DNA of 64,000 bases from Rahnella inusitata (lineage in GTDB: Bacteria; Pseudomonadota; Gammaproteobacteria; Enterobacterales; Enterobacteriaceae): contig NZ_JYDE01000024.1 of the NCBI RefSeq assembly GCF_003263515.1, forward strand, positions 62,001-126,000, given 5' to 3'. Positions 18,213-26,495 of this stretch are shown here, in pieces. The translations under genes were made by a program, and so were the position numbers. Positions within the stretch are counted from its first letter, which is position 1, and the number at the start of each line of letters is the position of its first letter. The notes under the pieces were generated by a model that saw only the letters and a list, made by a program, of their open reading frames with translations, was not told the origin of the DNA and did no database searches.

Positions 18213-19472
18213 TTAACCAATGACGGGATCGTATTTCGTCTTAAGCGTAGTGGCACTGGTTCCCGTCGCTTTGATGGCCGTTGCATTCTGCGGCGCGCCG
18301 GTGTTGCTGTGCGTGTGGGCGGCGGTAAGCTCTGCCAACTGTTTCACCACGTCCAGCGTGTTTATCATCAGCTGGCAAACGTTAATCGCCTGACTCCCGA
18401 TCCACACCACCGGCGCAATCACTTCCTGACGTGTCTCGGCCACGCTGCGGCGCAGCTGTCCGACCTTTTCAATCAGCTGGCCAACAACGGTTGTTTCCGC
18501 GTTGCCCTGGACGCTGGCCACGTAATTGGCCTGCGTGGCCAGACTGTAATCACCTTGGGCAATCTGCTGGATAGCACCGGCCAGCAAGGTGGCTTTGCCA
18601 AGCACCATGGTTTTATCCGTGGCCTGAACCGTGGTTTCTCTGGCCACCAGCGTGCGGGTTTCATCATCCGCAGTTATAACGCGGCTCATGGACGTTTCGC
18701 GGATCACCTGGTCTGTCTGGCGTTCCCAGTCTCCCGCCACCGTCACACGCTGCGATACACCATCGCGCTGTTGTTGCAGCTGTTCGCCATACTTTACTGC
18801 AGGCAGGCTGTTGCCCTGGGCAAGTGTCTGACGAACAAACGGCTTATCCGGGCGGCCGCCGTTAAACCCGACTTCTACCAGCGTGCCGGGTGGTGGAAAC
18901 TGGAACATGCCTGACTCTCCGCCCGCCATCGGCAGCGGTAGCGGCACGGCCGGATAAAGCGGTGTGTCTTTTGCCGGATTGCCATCTGCGTCTAACAGCT
19001 GCAAGTCCACGGCATAACGTGGCCTGAACGGATCGGCAATATTCCCGTTGCTGACGTCTTCGCTGGGCGCTTCCACCCTGGCGAACTGCGGCAGGTGCAA
19101 GCCGCTGGCCAGCTCTGGATAACTGCTTTCAACCTGACGCTGAAACGGGGTTTTCTGCAATGCCTGACCTGTGGCCTTATTGCGTGGTGTCCAGGTGATT
19201 TCCATATCGTCGTTGTGCAATCTGACCTTAGTCAAACGCTGACCGTTCACCTCTACACCGGGTCGCAAAGACTGGATCAGCGGCACTGTCATACTATTGC
19301 CACCGGCAACGCTCTGGTTAAATTCGGCGGGGATTTCCACTGGCTTACCGGCAAACAGGGCATCTGCGGCCGCACCAACAAAAACGCCGCCGTCGGGCAG
19401 CTGATACCAAACGTAATCGGTAATGCTAAACGCCTTTCCCAGATTGGCTAACACCGATTGCAGCCGTGGCAC
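18213..19472 (-). pseudogene. Phage baseplate spike protein, N-terminally truncated (gp5/VgrG-like)
   Basis: The 419-codon frame encodes the C-terminal part of a phage tail-spike or baseplate hub protein. A gp27-like beta-rich region (residues 5-110) is followed by a gp5-type OB-fold (PLPMAGGESGMFQF, GTLVEVGFNGGRPDKPFVRQTL; about 165-210). A repetitive stalk and a tail ending HTHSNTGAPQNATAIKATGTSATTLKTKYDPVIG-like sequence complete it. The first residues (from the GTG at 19472) come from cII DNA read in another frame; spike homology begins at about 19460. The N-terminal hub domains and all upstream tail genes are gone. It ends in a proper terminator. It probably has no function. Confidence 0.8.
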
Positions 19473-19764
19473 TTAGGGCGTGCATGGGTAAATTGTCAGG
19501 TTTCGCTTCATTCACCGGCACTGCCGGCAAGCATTTAAGCTGTGCCAACAAACCATCTAACACCGTCGAATCATCGGTTATGTCAGTCAGCCTAATCAGC
19601 TCTTGCAGAGTTAAACGGTGTGGCTGGTCTGGATTCAGCTTATTGCGTAACACCTGAGCTGAAATCCCCATAGCCGCTGCAACCGCTGTGAGGTTGTGAG
19701 CCAGAGAAAACCGGCGGTAGGCAGTATCCAGATGCGGATGTATTGAAGTTTGATAATCAAACAT
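19426..19764 (-). pseudogene. Phage regulatory protein CII (C-terminally truncated)
   Basis: CII of 186-type phages (CP76 family) activates repressor establishment. From ATG 19764 (GAGGTGAC ribosome-binding site) the frame encodes 112 residues against about 169 in 186. MFDYQTSIHPHLD, SAQVLRNKLNPDQPHRLT and LLAQLKCLPAVPVNEA are family blocks containing the helix-turn-helix. After ALSATAAIG (to about 19453) the last eight residues are foreign and derive from the spike gene in another frame. The protein has lost its C-terminal third at the deletion joint and is probably inactive or altered. Confidence 0.85.
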
Positions 19765-19796
19765 GGTTGTCACCTCAATCATATTGCAATATCGAA

Positions 19797-20018
19797 CTAA
19801 GCAACTGAAAGGTCACAATTTGATAACGCATCTACGGTTAAAGCCGCAATATTGATCATCACTTTTTCGCGCTTCATATCTTTACGGAGGCGGTGACGTG
19901 GTAATCGACCATCTGCAAGCATGTCGTTGATCGTATCCTCAGCTAAGCCAGTGAGTTCGCTATAGCGTTCGATTGTGACGTGGGGCGTGATCAGAGTGAT
20001 TGAAATGTTAGGTTTCAT
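19797..20018 (-). CDS. cox: Phage regulatory protein Cox
   Basis: Cox/Apl proteins of P2-like phages repress the lysogenic promoter and act as excisionase. The 73-residue protein has the MerR-like winged helix of this family: VTIERYSELTGLAEDTINDMLADGRLPRHR (residues 14-43), followed by the basic KDMKREKVMINIAAL. It is divergent from cI with the operator region between, and cII follows on the same strand, the standard lysis/lysogeny layout. It appears intact. Confidence 0.82.
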   Translation of the reverse strand: MKPNISITLITPHVTIERYSELTGLAEDTINDMLADGRLPRHRLRKDMKREKVMINIAALTVDALSNCDLSVA

Positions 20019-20068
20019 GGGGCAACATTCCTTTATTAGCAGTGGTTAAAAGTTGTAAGTGGTGATGG

Positions 20069-20140
20069 TTCACATTTTGAAATCATGGGAACTATAAGAT
20101 CACTAAATGAAATCGTCAACATAAATGTTCACATGGTGAA
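20069..20140. promoter_or_regulatory. Putative CI operators between cox and cI
   Basis: Two copies of a 13-bp element occur 59 bases apart. TTCACATGGTGAA at 20128-20140 is a perfect palindrome around ATG, and TTCACATTTTGAA at 20069-20081 has one mismatch. Both are followed by ATC, giving longer matching 16-bp repeats. The right copy ends 5 bases before the cI start. They are the natural candidates for repressor binding sites. Confidence 0.65.
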
Positions 20141-20145
20141 ATCGA

Positions 20146-20709
20146 ATGGATTTAGATAAAGGTGGGCGAGGTGCAATTGAGCGTATGGTTGAAGCCTATG
20201 GATTTACTACACGGCAAGCTTTATGCGACAAACTTGGAGTATCTAAAAGCACCTTGGCTACACGTTACATGAGAGATTCGTTCCCCTCAGATTGGGTAAT
20301 TCAGTGCGCCTTGGAAACTGGGGTAGCTTTGAAATGGCTAACTTTGGGTTCTGGACCGGTTTATGAGAATGCTCGAACAGACGTAATTGAAGTGCCCCGC
20401 AAAAAGATTATGGACGGTCAACTAGTTGATGCTAGTTATATAATGTTCGACAAAGTATTTGCACCTGATACATCAGGAAAATTAGAGATAATAACTAGTG
20501 ATAGTTTTTCATACTTTATTGATAACGATGTTAAAGACATTGAAGATGGATTATGGGTTCTTAATATTGAAGGGAAGGTAAGTATTCGTGAAATTATTCG
20601 CATCCCTGTACAAAGAATAAGAATTATGGGAGCGAACTCATTCGAATGTTCTTTGGAGGATATCGAATTCGTTAGTAAAGTTGTCGGTGTATTTGAAAAA
20701 CTTAATTAG
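20146..20709 (+). CDS. Prophage repressor CI, phage 186 type
   Basis: This 187-residue repressor matches coliphage 186 CI in layout. The N-terminal helix-turn-helix domain (RMVEAYGFTTRQALCDKLGVSKSTLATRYMRDSFPSDWVI; residues 12-51) is followed by CALETGVALKWLTLGSGP. The C-terminal oligomerisation domain has DGLWVLNIEGKVSIREI and FECSLEDIEFVSKVVGV. It has no S24 peptidase Ser-Lys dyad, so it should be inactivated by an antirepressor rather than by RecA-stimulated cleavage. The ribosome-binding sequence GGTGA lies inside an operator-like palindrome. It appears intact. Confidence 0.9.
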   Translation: MDLDKGGRGAIERMVEAYGFTTRQALCDKLGVSKSTLATRYMRDSFPSDWVIQCALETGVALKWLTLGSGPVYENARTDVIEVPRKKIMDGQLVDASYIMFDKVFAPDTSGKLEIITSDSFSYFIDNDVKDIEDGLWVLNIEGKVSIREIIRIPVQRIRIMGANSFECSLEDIEFVSKVVGVFEKLN

Positions 20710-20740
20710 TACGTTTGATTATTTTATAAAAGGATATTAT

Positions 20741-21670
20741 ATGAAAATCTCAGGAAAGTCTTTAAGAAGCATTGATAAGTTAGTATCTCTAGCTGCTGGT
20801 TTAAAAGAGGTTATTTTAGGCGTTAATCTCAGCAATATTGATAAGGAAACCCTACATAAAATAGGGTTTACTGAAAAAATATTAGAAGGTGATTCTATAC
20901 TACCAACGCCAGTTGGAAAAACAACAACCTTTAATGCTAGAGGAAAGGAAATAAAACGACCAGATTTACCTAAAGAGACTTACCACGTAACCTACAACAG
21001 CACTACTTATGACTGGCATAAACAACCTCATTACGGCACTAAAACTCGTACAGCCTTAAGGATAGCGAGAGAGTATATTCCCGCTCCGTCAATTTTTTTA
21101 ACACTCGCCAATATAAATGGACAATTATATATAATATCACCGGTTATATTCATTGATGATAAAAATAAAGAATATAACTTGCATGTTATTAACGTTTTAC
21201 TGGAATGCTTTGGTGAGTTCGAATTACTTGATAATTCACAAAAGCCATTACATACCACTAAGTTCAGGAAAATTCAGTGGGATATTTTACCTAGAGGCGT
21301 ATACCCATGGTCTAAAGTTGCCGAAATGATACTTTCAGGCACGGCAAATTTAGATAAAGATGAGGCCGAAATAATAAAATATCGTCTATCTATTATGAAT
21401 TCCTATCAACCTGATTTTATAGGAGTTGGTCACGGCGGTTTCAACGGTTATTTTGTTTTTGGTTTTGAAAACAAAAACACTTACATCCTCGAGAGTATTT
21501 ATCTAGATAATGCCACATACATTTTCCATGAACAATGGGAACCATTATCGAAATTAACAAAAAATGAAATAATAAATAGTGATATTGAACATATACGAAT
21601 AATACATGATAAAAAATGGAAGCAAGCAGTAGGTATTGCGATCACAAGATCTAAAAGGGGACAAGCATGA
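20741..21670 (+). CDS. Uncharacterised protein, partner of the KAP NTPase
   Basis: I do not recognise this 309-residue protein. I start it at ATG 20741 (AAAGGATATTAT upstream) rather than at the in-frame codon 20681 inside cI. It has no signal peptide or membrane segment. Notable stretches are HYGTKTRTALRIAREYIPAP (about 100-120) and a glycine-rich VGHGGFNGYFVFGF (about 245-260). Its stop overlaps the start of the KAP NTPase gene by 4 bases, so the two are translationally coupled and likely work together. Strong AT bias, unlike the core genome, marks recent transfer. Placement between cI and int is a known cargo slot in this phage family. Confidence 0.75.
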   Translation: MKISGKSLRSIDKLVSLAAGLKEVILGVNLSNIDKETLHKIGFTEKILEGDSILPTPVGKTTTFNARGKEIKRPDLPKETYHVTYNSTTYDWHKQPHYGTKTRTALRIAREYIPAPSIFLTLANINGQLYIISPVIFIDDKNKEYNLHVINVLLECFGEFELLDNSQKPLHTTKFRKIQWDILPRGVYPWSKVAEMILSGTANLDKDEAEIIKYRLSIMNSYQPDFIGVGHGGFNGYFVFGFENKNTYILESIYLDNATYIFHEQWEPLSKLTKNEIINSDIEHIRIIHDKKWKQAVGIAITRSKRGQA

Positions 21671-23007
21671 TTAACGCAAGTTCAGATGTTACATTCGAAA
21701 TCAGAGATGAATATAAAAGAAAAGAGATAGCTATTAAAATAAATGAGCTTCTTGACTCAGACGTTGATATTTCACCATTGGTAATTGACGGGGGGTGGGG
21801 AACAGGTAAAACAGAATTTTGTTTAAAGCTAACAAATATGTTAAATGAAAATACCGAAAATCCACGAGCAGTTTATATAGATGCCTTTAAAGAAGACCAT
21901 ACTGATGCACCTCTCTTAACAATACTTGCTGCTATCATTGCTTTACTACCTAAAAATGAAGCTAAAAATCTCATTGCAAAAGCTTTGCCCGCCTTAAAAT
22001 TTGGCTTAAAGACTGGACTAAAAGCTACAGCTGGGTGGCTGCTTAAGCAAAATGCTGATGAATTATCCAGTGAATTTGCAGATGCAATTAGCGATACAAA
22101 TGACGCAATTATTGATAAAACCGTCGAATCAATGTTGCATGAGCATATCGATGCTGAAAAAAACATACAAACACTTAAATCCGCGTTAAAAGAAATAACA
22201 CAGTCTCAGCCGCTTATAATAATCATTGATGAGCTTGATAGATGTAAGCCCAGTTTCTCAGTCTCAATCATTGAAAATATTAAACATGTTTTTGATGTTG
22301 AGAATGTCAATTTTATTTTAGTTACAAACACAGCTCAGTTATATGCTTCAATTAATCATATGTATGGCTCCGCAGTCAACTCAAGACAATATTTAGATAA
22401 ATTTATAAAATTCTCTATCACATTGCCCACTTTTTACAAACCACATGGCACGACTCCAACTAACGCATCGCTAAGGCACTGGAAAAATATTTCTCAAGAT
22501 GATGAAACTCTTTTACGAGCGAACTCAGGCTCAGAGAAAATGATAACCTCTCTTATTAATCATGGCGAATTATCATTAAGAGAGGTAGAGACTTTTGCTC
22601 GTCACATTAAAATATTTCAAATATTGACTCAAAATTCAATCGATTCTAATAGTAATACTGACTATAACTACCTTGAGATTTTTGGGATATTTTTATATTG
22701 CTTTGATAAAAAGTCTGCTAAATCAATTCTAAATCGATCAATAAACTTGGATGCGATAGGTGACACGTTAAATATTAAAGAATTTAACTATATTAGGAAT
22801 CGTGACCAATCAACAATCCAAATTCTACTTTATGGATTAATAAGAGACAGCGATTACCCATCTTTTCGATTCCCTAGGCCAGATGATGAGCAAAAAGTAA
22901 AATGGGATTATTATCTAACCGGCTCCTATCAAACTATCAACTATGACGATAAAGGGTTTTCCTCTATCGTCGCGGCGGCAATTAGTAATATCATGCTTTC
23001 CTCATAA
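21667..23007 (+). CDS. KAP-family P-loop NTPase
   Basis: The 446-residue protein has the Walker A motif GGWGTGKT at residues 42-49 and an extended Walker B, LIIIIDELDRC, with D188-E189 and D191-R192-C193. The DELDRC pattern is typical of KAP NTPases (PifA, QatA and relatives). The weakly hydrophobic stretch between the motifs (about residues 95-130) is where many KAP proteins have membrane helices, but I do not see a clear transmembrane segment. It overlaps the upstream 309-residue partner gene by ATGA. Several KAP proteins act in phage exclusion, so a defence function is a reasonable inference, not shown. The low GC marks it as cargo. Confidence 0.82.
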   Translation: MINASSDVTFEIRDEYKRKEIAIKINELLDSDVDISPLVIDGGWGTGKTEFCLKLTNMLNENTENPRAVYIDAFKEDHTDAPLLTILAAIIALLPKNEAKNLIAKALPALKFGLKTGLKATAGWLLKQNADELSSEFADAISDTNDAIIDKTVESMLHEHIDAEKNIQTLKSALKEITQSQPLIIIIDELDRCKPSFSVSIIENIKHVFDVENVNFILVTNTAQLYASINHMYGSAVNSRQYLDKFIKFSITLPTFYKPHGTTPTNASLRHWKNISQDDETLLRANSGSEKMITSLINHGELSLREVETFARHIKIFQILTQNSIDSNSNTDYNYLEIFGIFLYCFDKKSAKSILNRSINLDAIGDTLNIKEFNYIRNRDQSTIQILLYGLIRDSDYPSFRFPRPDDEQKVKWDYYLTGSYQTINYDDKGFSSIVAAAISNIMLSS

Positions 23008-23094
23008 TTTTTGAATGTTTTTATTTCGCGAAACCTACATTGACCACTGTTGTTTTGTACAGTTAAATATCCCCTTCTTAGGAGGGGATCAAGA

Positions 23095-24129
23095 ATGACA
23101 GTCCGTAAACTTACAACCGGCCATTGGATATGTGAATGCTACCCTGCTGGCCGTTCTGGCCGCAGGGTTCGTAAACAGTTCGCTACTAAAGGTGACGCAT
23201 TAGCCTTCGAACGCCACACTATGGACGAAGCTAACAATAAGCCTTGGCTGGGTGAGAAAGCTGACCGACGGAGTTTGGGGGATATCGCAAAACTTTGGTA
23301 CAACCTACATGGTCAGGCGCTTTCTGCCGGCTCACTCATCTATAAGAAAATTTGTCTTATGGTGGCGGCTCTAGGTAATCCTCCCGCTACTACTTTTACA
23401 GCAAAGGATTTCGCTCACTATCGTGATAAACGAATGAATGGAGAAATCTATTATTCTGAACGTTGGCGACAAGGGGCGGCACCTGTGACAGTGAACCTTG
23501 AGCAAAGTTATCTGAACAGCATGTTCAATGAACTGATTCGTTTAGGAGAATGGAAACAACCGAATCCCCTCGAAACTCTGCGAAAGTTTGCAACAGCAGA
23601 AAAAGAAATGGCCTGGCTAGATCACGAACAGATCAACACTCTGCTCGCTGCATGTAGTAGAGGAAAACCAGATTTGCCTCTTGTGGTTAAAATCTGTTTA
23701 AGCACTGGGGCAAGGTGGCGAGAAGCAGAAAAACTCACCCGAAGTCAAATCACTCCTTATAAAATTACCTTCGTCAAAACCAAGGGTAAGAAGAATCGTA
23801 GCGTTCCAATAAGCAAAGAGCTCTATGAAGAAATCATTGCTCAAGACACAAATCCACTTTTTAGCGAATGTTACTTTCAATTCATGGCAGCCATCAACTC
23901 CACCGACATCGAATTACCACGTGGTCAGCTTACACATGTTCTTAGGCATACCTTTGCTGCACATTTTATGACTTCAGGTGGCAACATCTTAGTTTTACAA
24001 AGAATCCTTGGCCATTCTGATATACAGATGACTATGAGACATGCGCACTTTGCTCCGGAGCACCTCGAAACAGCCCTGCATTTCAACCCGTTGGCCAAAA
24101 TGAAAAGTGGCGATAGAAGAAGGCAATAG
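23095..24129 (+). CDS. int: P2-type tyrosine integrase lacking the catalytic tyrosine
   Basis: From ATG 23095 (GGAGGGGATC ribosome-binding site) the protein has 344 residues, normal for P2-like integrases. An N-terminal arm-binding domain (1-60) and core-binding domain (70-165) precede the catalytic domain. R207 (STGARWRE), a lysine near 229 (KTKGKK), H281 and R284 (HVLRH) and H307 (LGHSD) are present. The nucleophile should be the Tyr of RYAHFAPEHLE, but codon 316 (24040-24042) is CAT, giving RHAHF, and no tyrosine follows. A single T-to-C change would explain it. The enzyme should not be able to cut or rejoin DNA. attR lies 77 bases downstream. Confidence 0.93.
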   Translation: MTVRKLTTGHWICECYPAGRSGRRVRKQFATKGDALAFERHTMDEANNKPWLGEKADRRSLGDIAKLWYNLHGQALSAGSLIYKKICLMVAALGNPPATTFTAKDFAHYRDKRMNGEIYYSERWRQGAAPVTVNLEQSYLNSMFNELIRLGEWKQPNPLETLRKFATAEKEMAWLDHEQINTLLAACSRGKPDLPLVVKICLSTGARWREAEKLTRSQITPYKITFVKTKGKKNRSVPISKELYEEIIAQDTNPLFSECYFQFMAAINSTDIELPRGQLTHVLRHTFAAHFMTSGGNILVLQRILGHSDIQMTMRHAHFAPEHLETALHFNPLAKMKSGDRRRQ

Positions 24130-24197
24130 TCCTAATTCATCACCCGTCGTCACTCAATCAACATCATGAAATATCTGTAATTTATTGATTTTAAAAG

Positions 24198-24222
24198 ACC
24201 CGGTGAGATTCCCGGGTTTTTT
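24198..24222 (+). terminator. Integrase terminator overlapping attR
   Basis: ACCCGG (24198-24203) pairs with CCGGGT (24212-24217), followed by TTTTT. The 3' arm and T-run belong to the att core, so the phage arm supplies a new 5' arm here just as rybB does at attL. Confidence 0.75.
24206..24222 (+). repeat. attR: 17-bp prophage attachment core
   Basis: This is the second copy of AGATTCCCGGGTTTTTT, identical to 15600-15616. Sequence to the right (ATTATCTGAATTTT...) should be the original chromosome downstream of rybB. Confidence 0.85.
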
Positions 24223-24260
24223 ATTATCTGAATTTTGTCGTCACCTTGCTGCAACGCCCC

Positions 24261-24620
24261 TCAGTTCTCAATCACCCTTACCAGCGTTCCATCAATATCA
24301 ATCATTACGCCCATTTTCATGCCCCATGACTGGGTTTCGGGCAGATGGACACAGGGACGCGTATGCGGATCTTCACCGATTCCGGCGGCCTTGAAGTCCG
24401 CGAACATCGCATCGGCATCATCGACGCGCAGGCAACAACTGAACCAGCTGGTCGCCGGATCGAGGTCGGGATGCAGGAAAAATTCCAGAATGATGCCGCC
24501 GCGAACCATGATCAGCCAGCTGTCGTCGACGTAGGTTTTAGTGAAACCGAAGCTGCCGTAAAAGCGCTGGGTTTCTTCAAAATTGCGGGAAGGAAGATTG
24601 GGTGTGGCGTGATCGGTCAT
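24261..24620 (-). CDS. Bleomycin-resistance-like VOC protein
   Basis: A 119-residue member of the vicinal-oxygen-chelate fold. It resembles the bleomycin-binding resistance protein of Tn5 along its whole length: MTDHATPNLPSRNFEETQRFY at the start, ILEFFLHPDLDPATSWFSCCLRVDD in the middle and DGTLVRVIEN at the end are near-matches to what I recall of Ble. Such proteins dimerise and sequester bleomycin-type drugs. It stands alone, just outside attR, with normal base composition, so it appears to be chromosomal rather than transposon-borne. Drug resistance is inferred from family. Confidence 0.82.
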   Translation of the reverse strand: MTDHATPNLPSRNFEETQRFYGSFGFTKTYVDDSWLIMVRGGIILEFFLHPDLDPATSWFSCCLRVDDADAMFADFKAAGIGEDPHTRPCVHLPETQSWGMKMGVMIDIDGTLVRVIEN

Positions 24621-24707
24621 GACGAGCCTCGGCGAATTTCAGGTTTATCAAAGGATAAGCCATGATGCATGAGGTCGCAGGAAAATTAAATGTGTAACGC
24701 TAAACAA

Positions 24708-24736
24708 AAAACCCTTCCCAAACGGGAAGGGAATTA
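24708..24736 (-). terminator. Terminator of the porin gene
   Basis: CCCTTCCC (24712-24719) and GGGAAGGG (24724-24731) form an 8-bp stem; on the - strand it is followed by TTTTTTG. It lies 50 bases after the porin stop. Confidence 0.88.
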
Positions 24737-24785
24737 GACACAGCAGGCTAACAGGCCCGAATAAATGTGGGCAATAAACGGTTTA

Positions 24786-25901
24786 TCAGAACTGATAAAC
24801 CAAACCTACCGCGACAATATCGTCGGTAGCAATACCGGCATCACGGGTCAGACGGGTGTCGTCCATCAGGTTAATTTTGTAATCGACGTAGGTCAGCATG
24901 TTTTTGTTGAAGAAGTAAGACGCGCCGACATCAACATACTTGGTCAGGTTTTGTTTACCATAACCTTCAACGCTTCTTGCGTGTGACTGCACGTAGGCAA
25001 CCGACGGACGCAGACCGAAGTCAAACTGGTATTGTGCAACGGCTTCAAAGTTCTGCGCTTTATCTGCATACCCGTAAGCCTTGCTGCCCGCTGAACCGAA
25101 GCGATTGGCGTTGTAGCTCTGGGTGTACATCGCTGCCAGATAAACATTGTTGGCATCGTATTTCAGGCCGCCGCTGTAAGCAGTGGCTTTGTCGCCGTTA
25201 CCCAGAATCGCTGAATTGTTGCGACCGTTCTGTTCGTTGGTGCGGTCAGATGCCATCATCGCAGCGGCAGCACTGAAGCCTTCGCCAAGATCATATGACA
25301 GGGACATGCCGTAGCCGTCGCCGTTTTGAGCCAGCACGTCGCGACCGTTGTTGGTTTCAGTGGCGCTGCCATTTTTACCCTGATACTGCACCGCAACATC
25401 CAGACCATCGACCATGCCGAAGAAGTTCTGGTTACGGTAAGTCAGGACGCCGTTGGCACGCTGGAACATGAAGTTGTCTGCGCCGTAAGTATCACCGCCG
25501 AACTCAGGCAGAACGTCGGTCCATGCTGCGACGTCGTACATCACGCCGTAATTACGGCCGTAATCCAGTGAACCGAACTCAGCAAATTTCAGACCGGCGA
25601 AGCCCACACGGGTGAAGTTATTCGCATCATCGCTTTCCGCTTTATTCAGCGCAGCCTGATATTCCCACTGGCCGTAACCGGTCAGTTCGTTGCTGATTTG
25701 AGTTTCGCCGCGCAGACCGAAACGCATATACGACTGGTCACCGTCGGAACCATTGTCATTAGAAAAATAGTGCAGGCCGTCAATTTTACCGTAGAGGTCA
25801 AGTTTGTTGCCGTCTTTATTATAAATTTCAGCAGCGCCTGCGGTGCCTGCCATCATCAGTGCCGGGATTACCAGAGAAAGTACGCGCAATTTCATCATCA
25901 A
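24786..25901 (-). CDS. General porin of the OmpC/OmpF/PhoE family
   Basis: A trimeric 16-strand outer-membrane porin. The 371-residue precursor has a signal peptide ending MAGTAGA, then mature [19 protein letters not shown]. The constriction loop L3 signature PEFGGDTY is present, and the C-terminal VGLVYQF ends in the aromatic residue needed for BAM-dependent insertion. I cannot tell the OmpC from the OmpF or OmpN type: the gene is not in the asnS-ompF context. It lies on the far side of the prophage from rybB, whose RNA represses porin mRNAs. A long AT-rich upstream region is typical of OmpR-controlled porins. Confidence 0.92.
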   Translation of the reverse strand: MMMKLRVLSLVIPALMMAGTAGAAEIYNKDGNKLDLYGKIDGLHYFSNDNGSDGDQSYMRFGLRGETQISNELTGYGQWEYQAALNKAESDDANNFTRVGFAGLKFAEFGSLDYGRNYGVMYDVAAWTDVLPEFGGDTYGADNFMFQRANGVLTYRNQNFFGMVDGLDVAVQYQGKNGSATETNNGRDVLAQNGDGYGMSLSYDLGEGFSAAAAMMASDRTNEQNGRNNSAILGNGDKATAYSGGLKYDANNVYLAAMYTQSYNANRFGSAGSKAYGYADKAQNFEAVAQYQFDFGLRPSVAYVQSHARSVEGYGKQNLTKYVDVGASYFFNKNMLTYVDYKINLMDDTRLTRDAGIATDDIVAVGLVYQF

Positions 25902-26443
25902 TATCCTTGATCAATTTATAAATTGTATTATTTGCCGTCAGGCAAGTTTTATTACTCCTTACTGCGAAGCTTTATATCTTCTTCAGAACCGGAGCAGATG
26001 GACGTCAAAATAAACGAGGATAAGTTCCGTTGCAACCAGTAATTATTTGAAATAGTTTTCGTTTAAGAATGATTTAGAAAAATAACGCCGAGCAACAATA
26101 CTATTAACATCTACTGGCTGATCCACCAATATTTCGCCTGAAAAAACCTTAAGATGTAAATACAATACACATGAATTTCAATACATTATATGTAACGCAC
26201 CCACTGATTTTTATAATTTCAGTTTAGGTACATCTTATTAAAAAGTGACTATTATTACGCAATTCATCCCCTGTCTTACCCTGTTTTTTTGTCATGCGGC
26301 ATTTCGGGATTGTAAGGTTTTGTATAGCTTACGTTGTTTCTTAACGTTATTATTGCGTTTAACATAGTCATATTTTACCGATGTGAATAATCTGATCCGG
26401 GGAAATAGTTCTTATTGTTGCCCTCCGGTATTTTTTTCTGACA
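25902..26443. other. Long AT-rich porin upstream region
   Basis: Over 500 bases with no credible gene. On the - strand, GTTACATAT (26188-26196) and TTTACATC (26153-26160) resemble OmpR half-sites (GTTACATNT-like) roughly 250-295 bases upstream of the porin ATG. An Hfq-dependent RNA divergent from the porin, like micF or micC, could be hidden here, but I cannot recognise one. Confidence 0.35.
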
Positions 26444-26474
26444 ATAAAAAACCACCCGGACGGTGGTTTTTTAT
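26444..26474. terminator. Bidirectional terminator after the 95-aa gene
   Basis: AAAAAACCACC (26446-26456), loop CGGAC, GGTGGTTTTTT (26462-26472): an 11-bp stem including A/T tails on both sides. It lies directly after the end of the 26496-26783 gene. Confidence 0.88.
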
Positions 26475-26495
26475 ACTTCGTGCACGGTGGCAATA

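Larger units (their letters stand above)
15600..24222. mobile_element. Defective P2/186-type prophage with cargo genes
   Basis: The 8.6-kb segment between two 17-bp direct repeats carries a P2-type integrase, a 186-type CI repressor, Cox, a CII remnant and a tail-spike remnant. All replication, packaging, head and most tail genes are missing. A deletion joins cII directly to the spike gene near 19455. Reading from attR inward, the order int, cI, cox, cII and then the distal late end is normal for this phage family. Cargo regions (15.7-17.7 kb and 20.7-23.0 kb) are clearly more AT-rich than the flanking chromosome. The integrase lacks its catalytic tyrosine, so excision without help is not expected. 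Confidence 0.93.

Noticed and set aside
26220-26472. Possible divergent small RNA (micF/micC-like) upstream of the porin
   Set aside because: A terminator exists, but it is explained by the 95-aa gene. I found no recognisable promoter and no match to the sRNAs I know.
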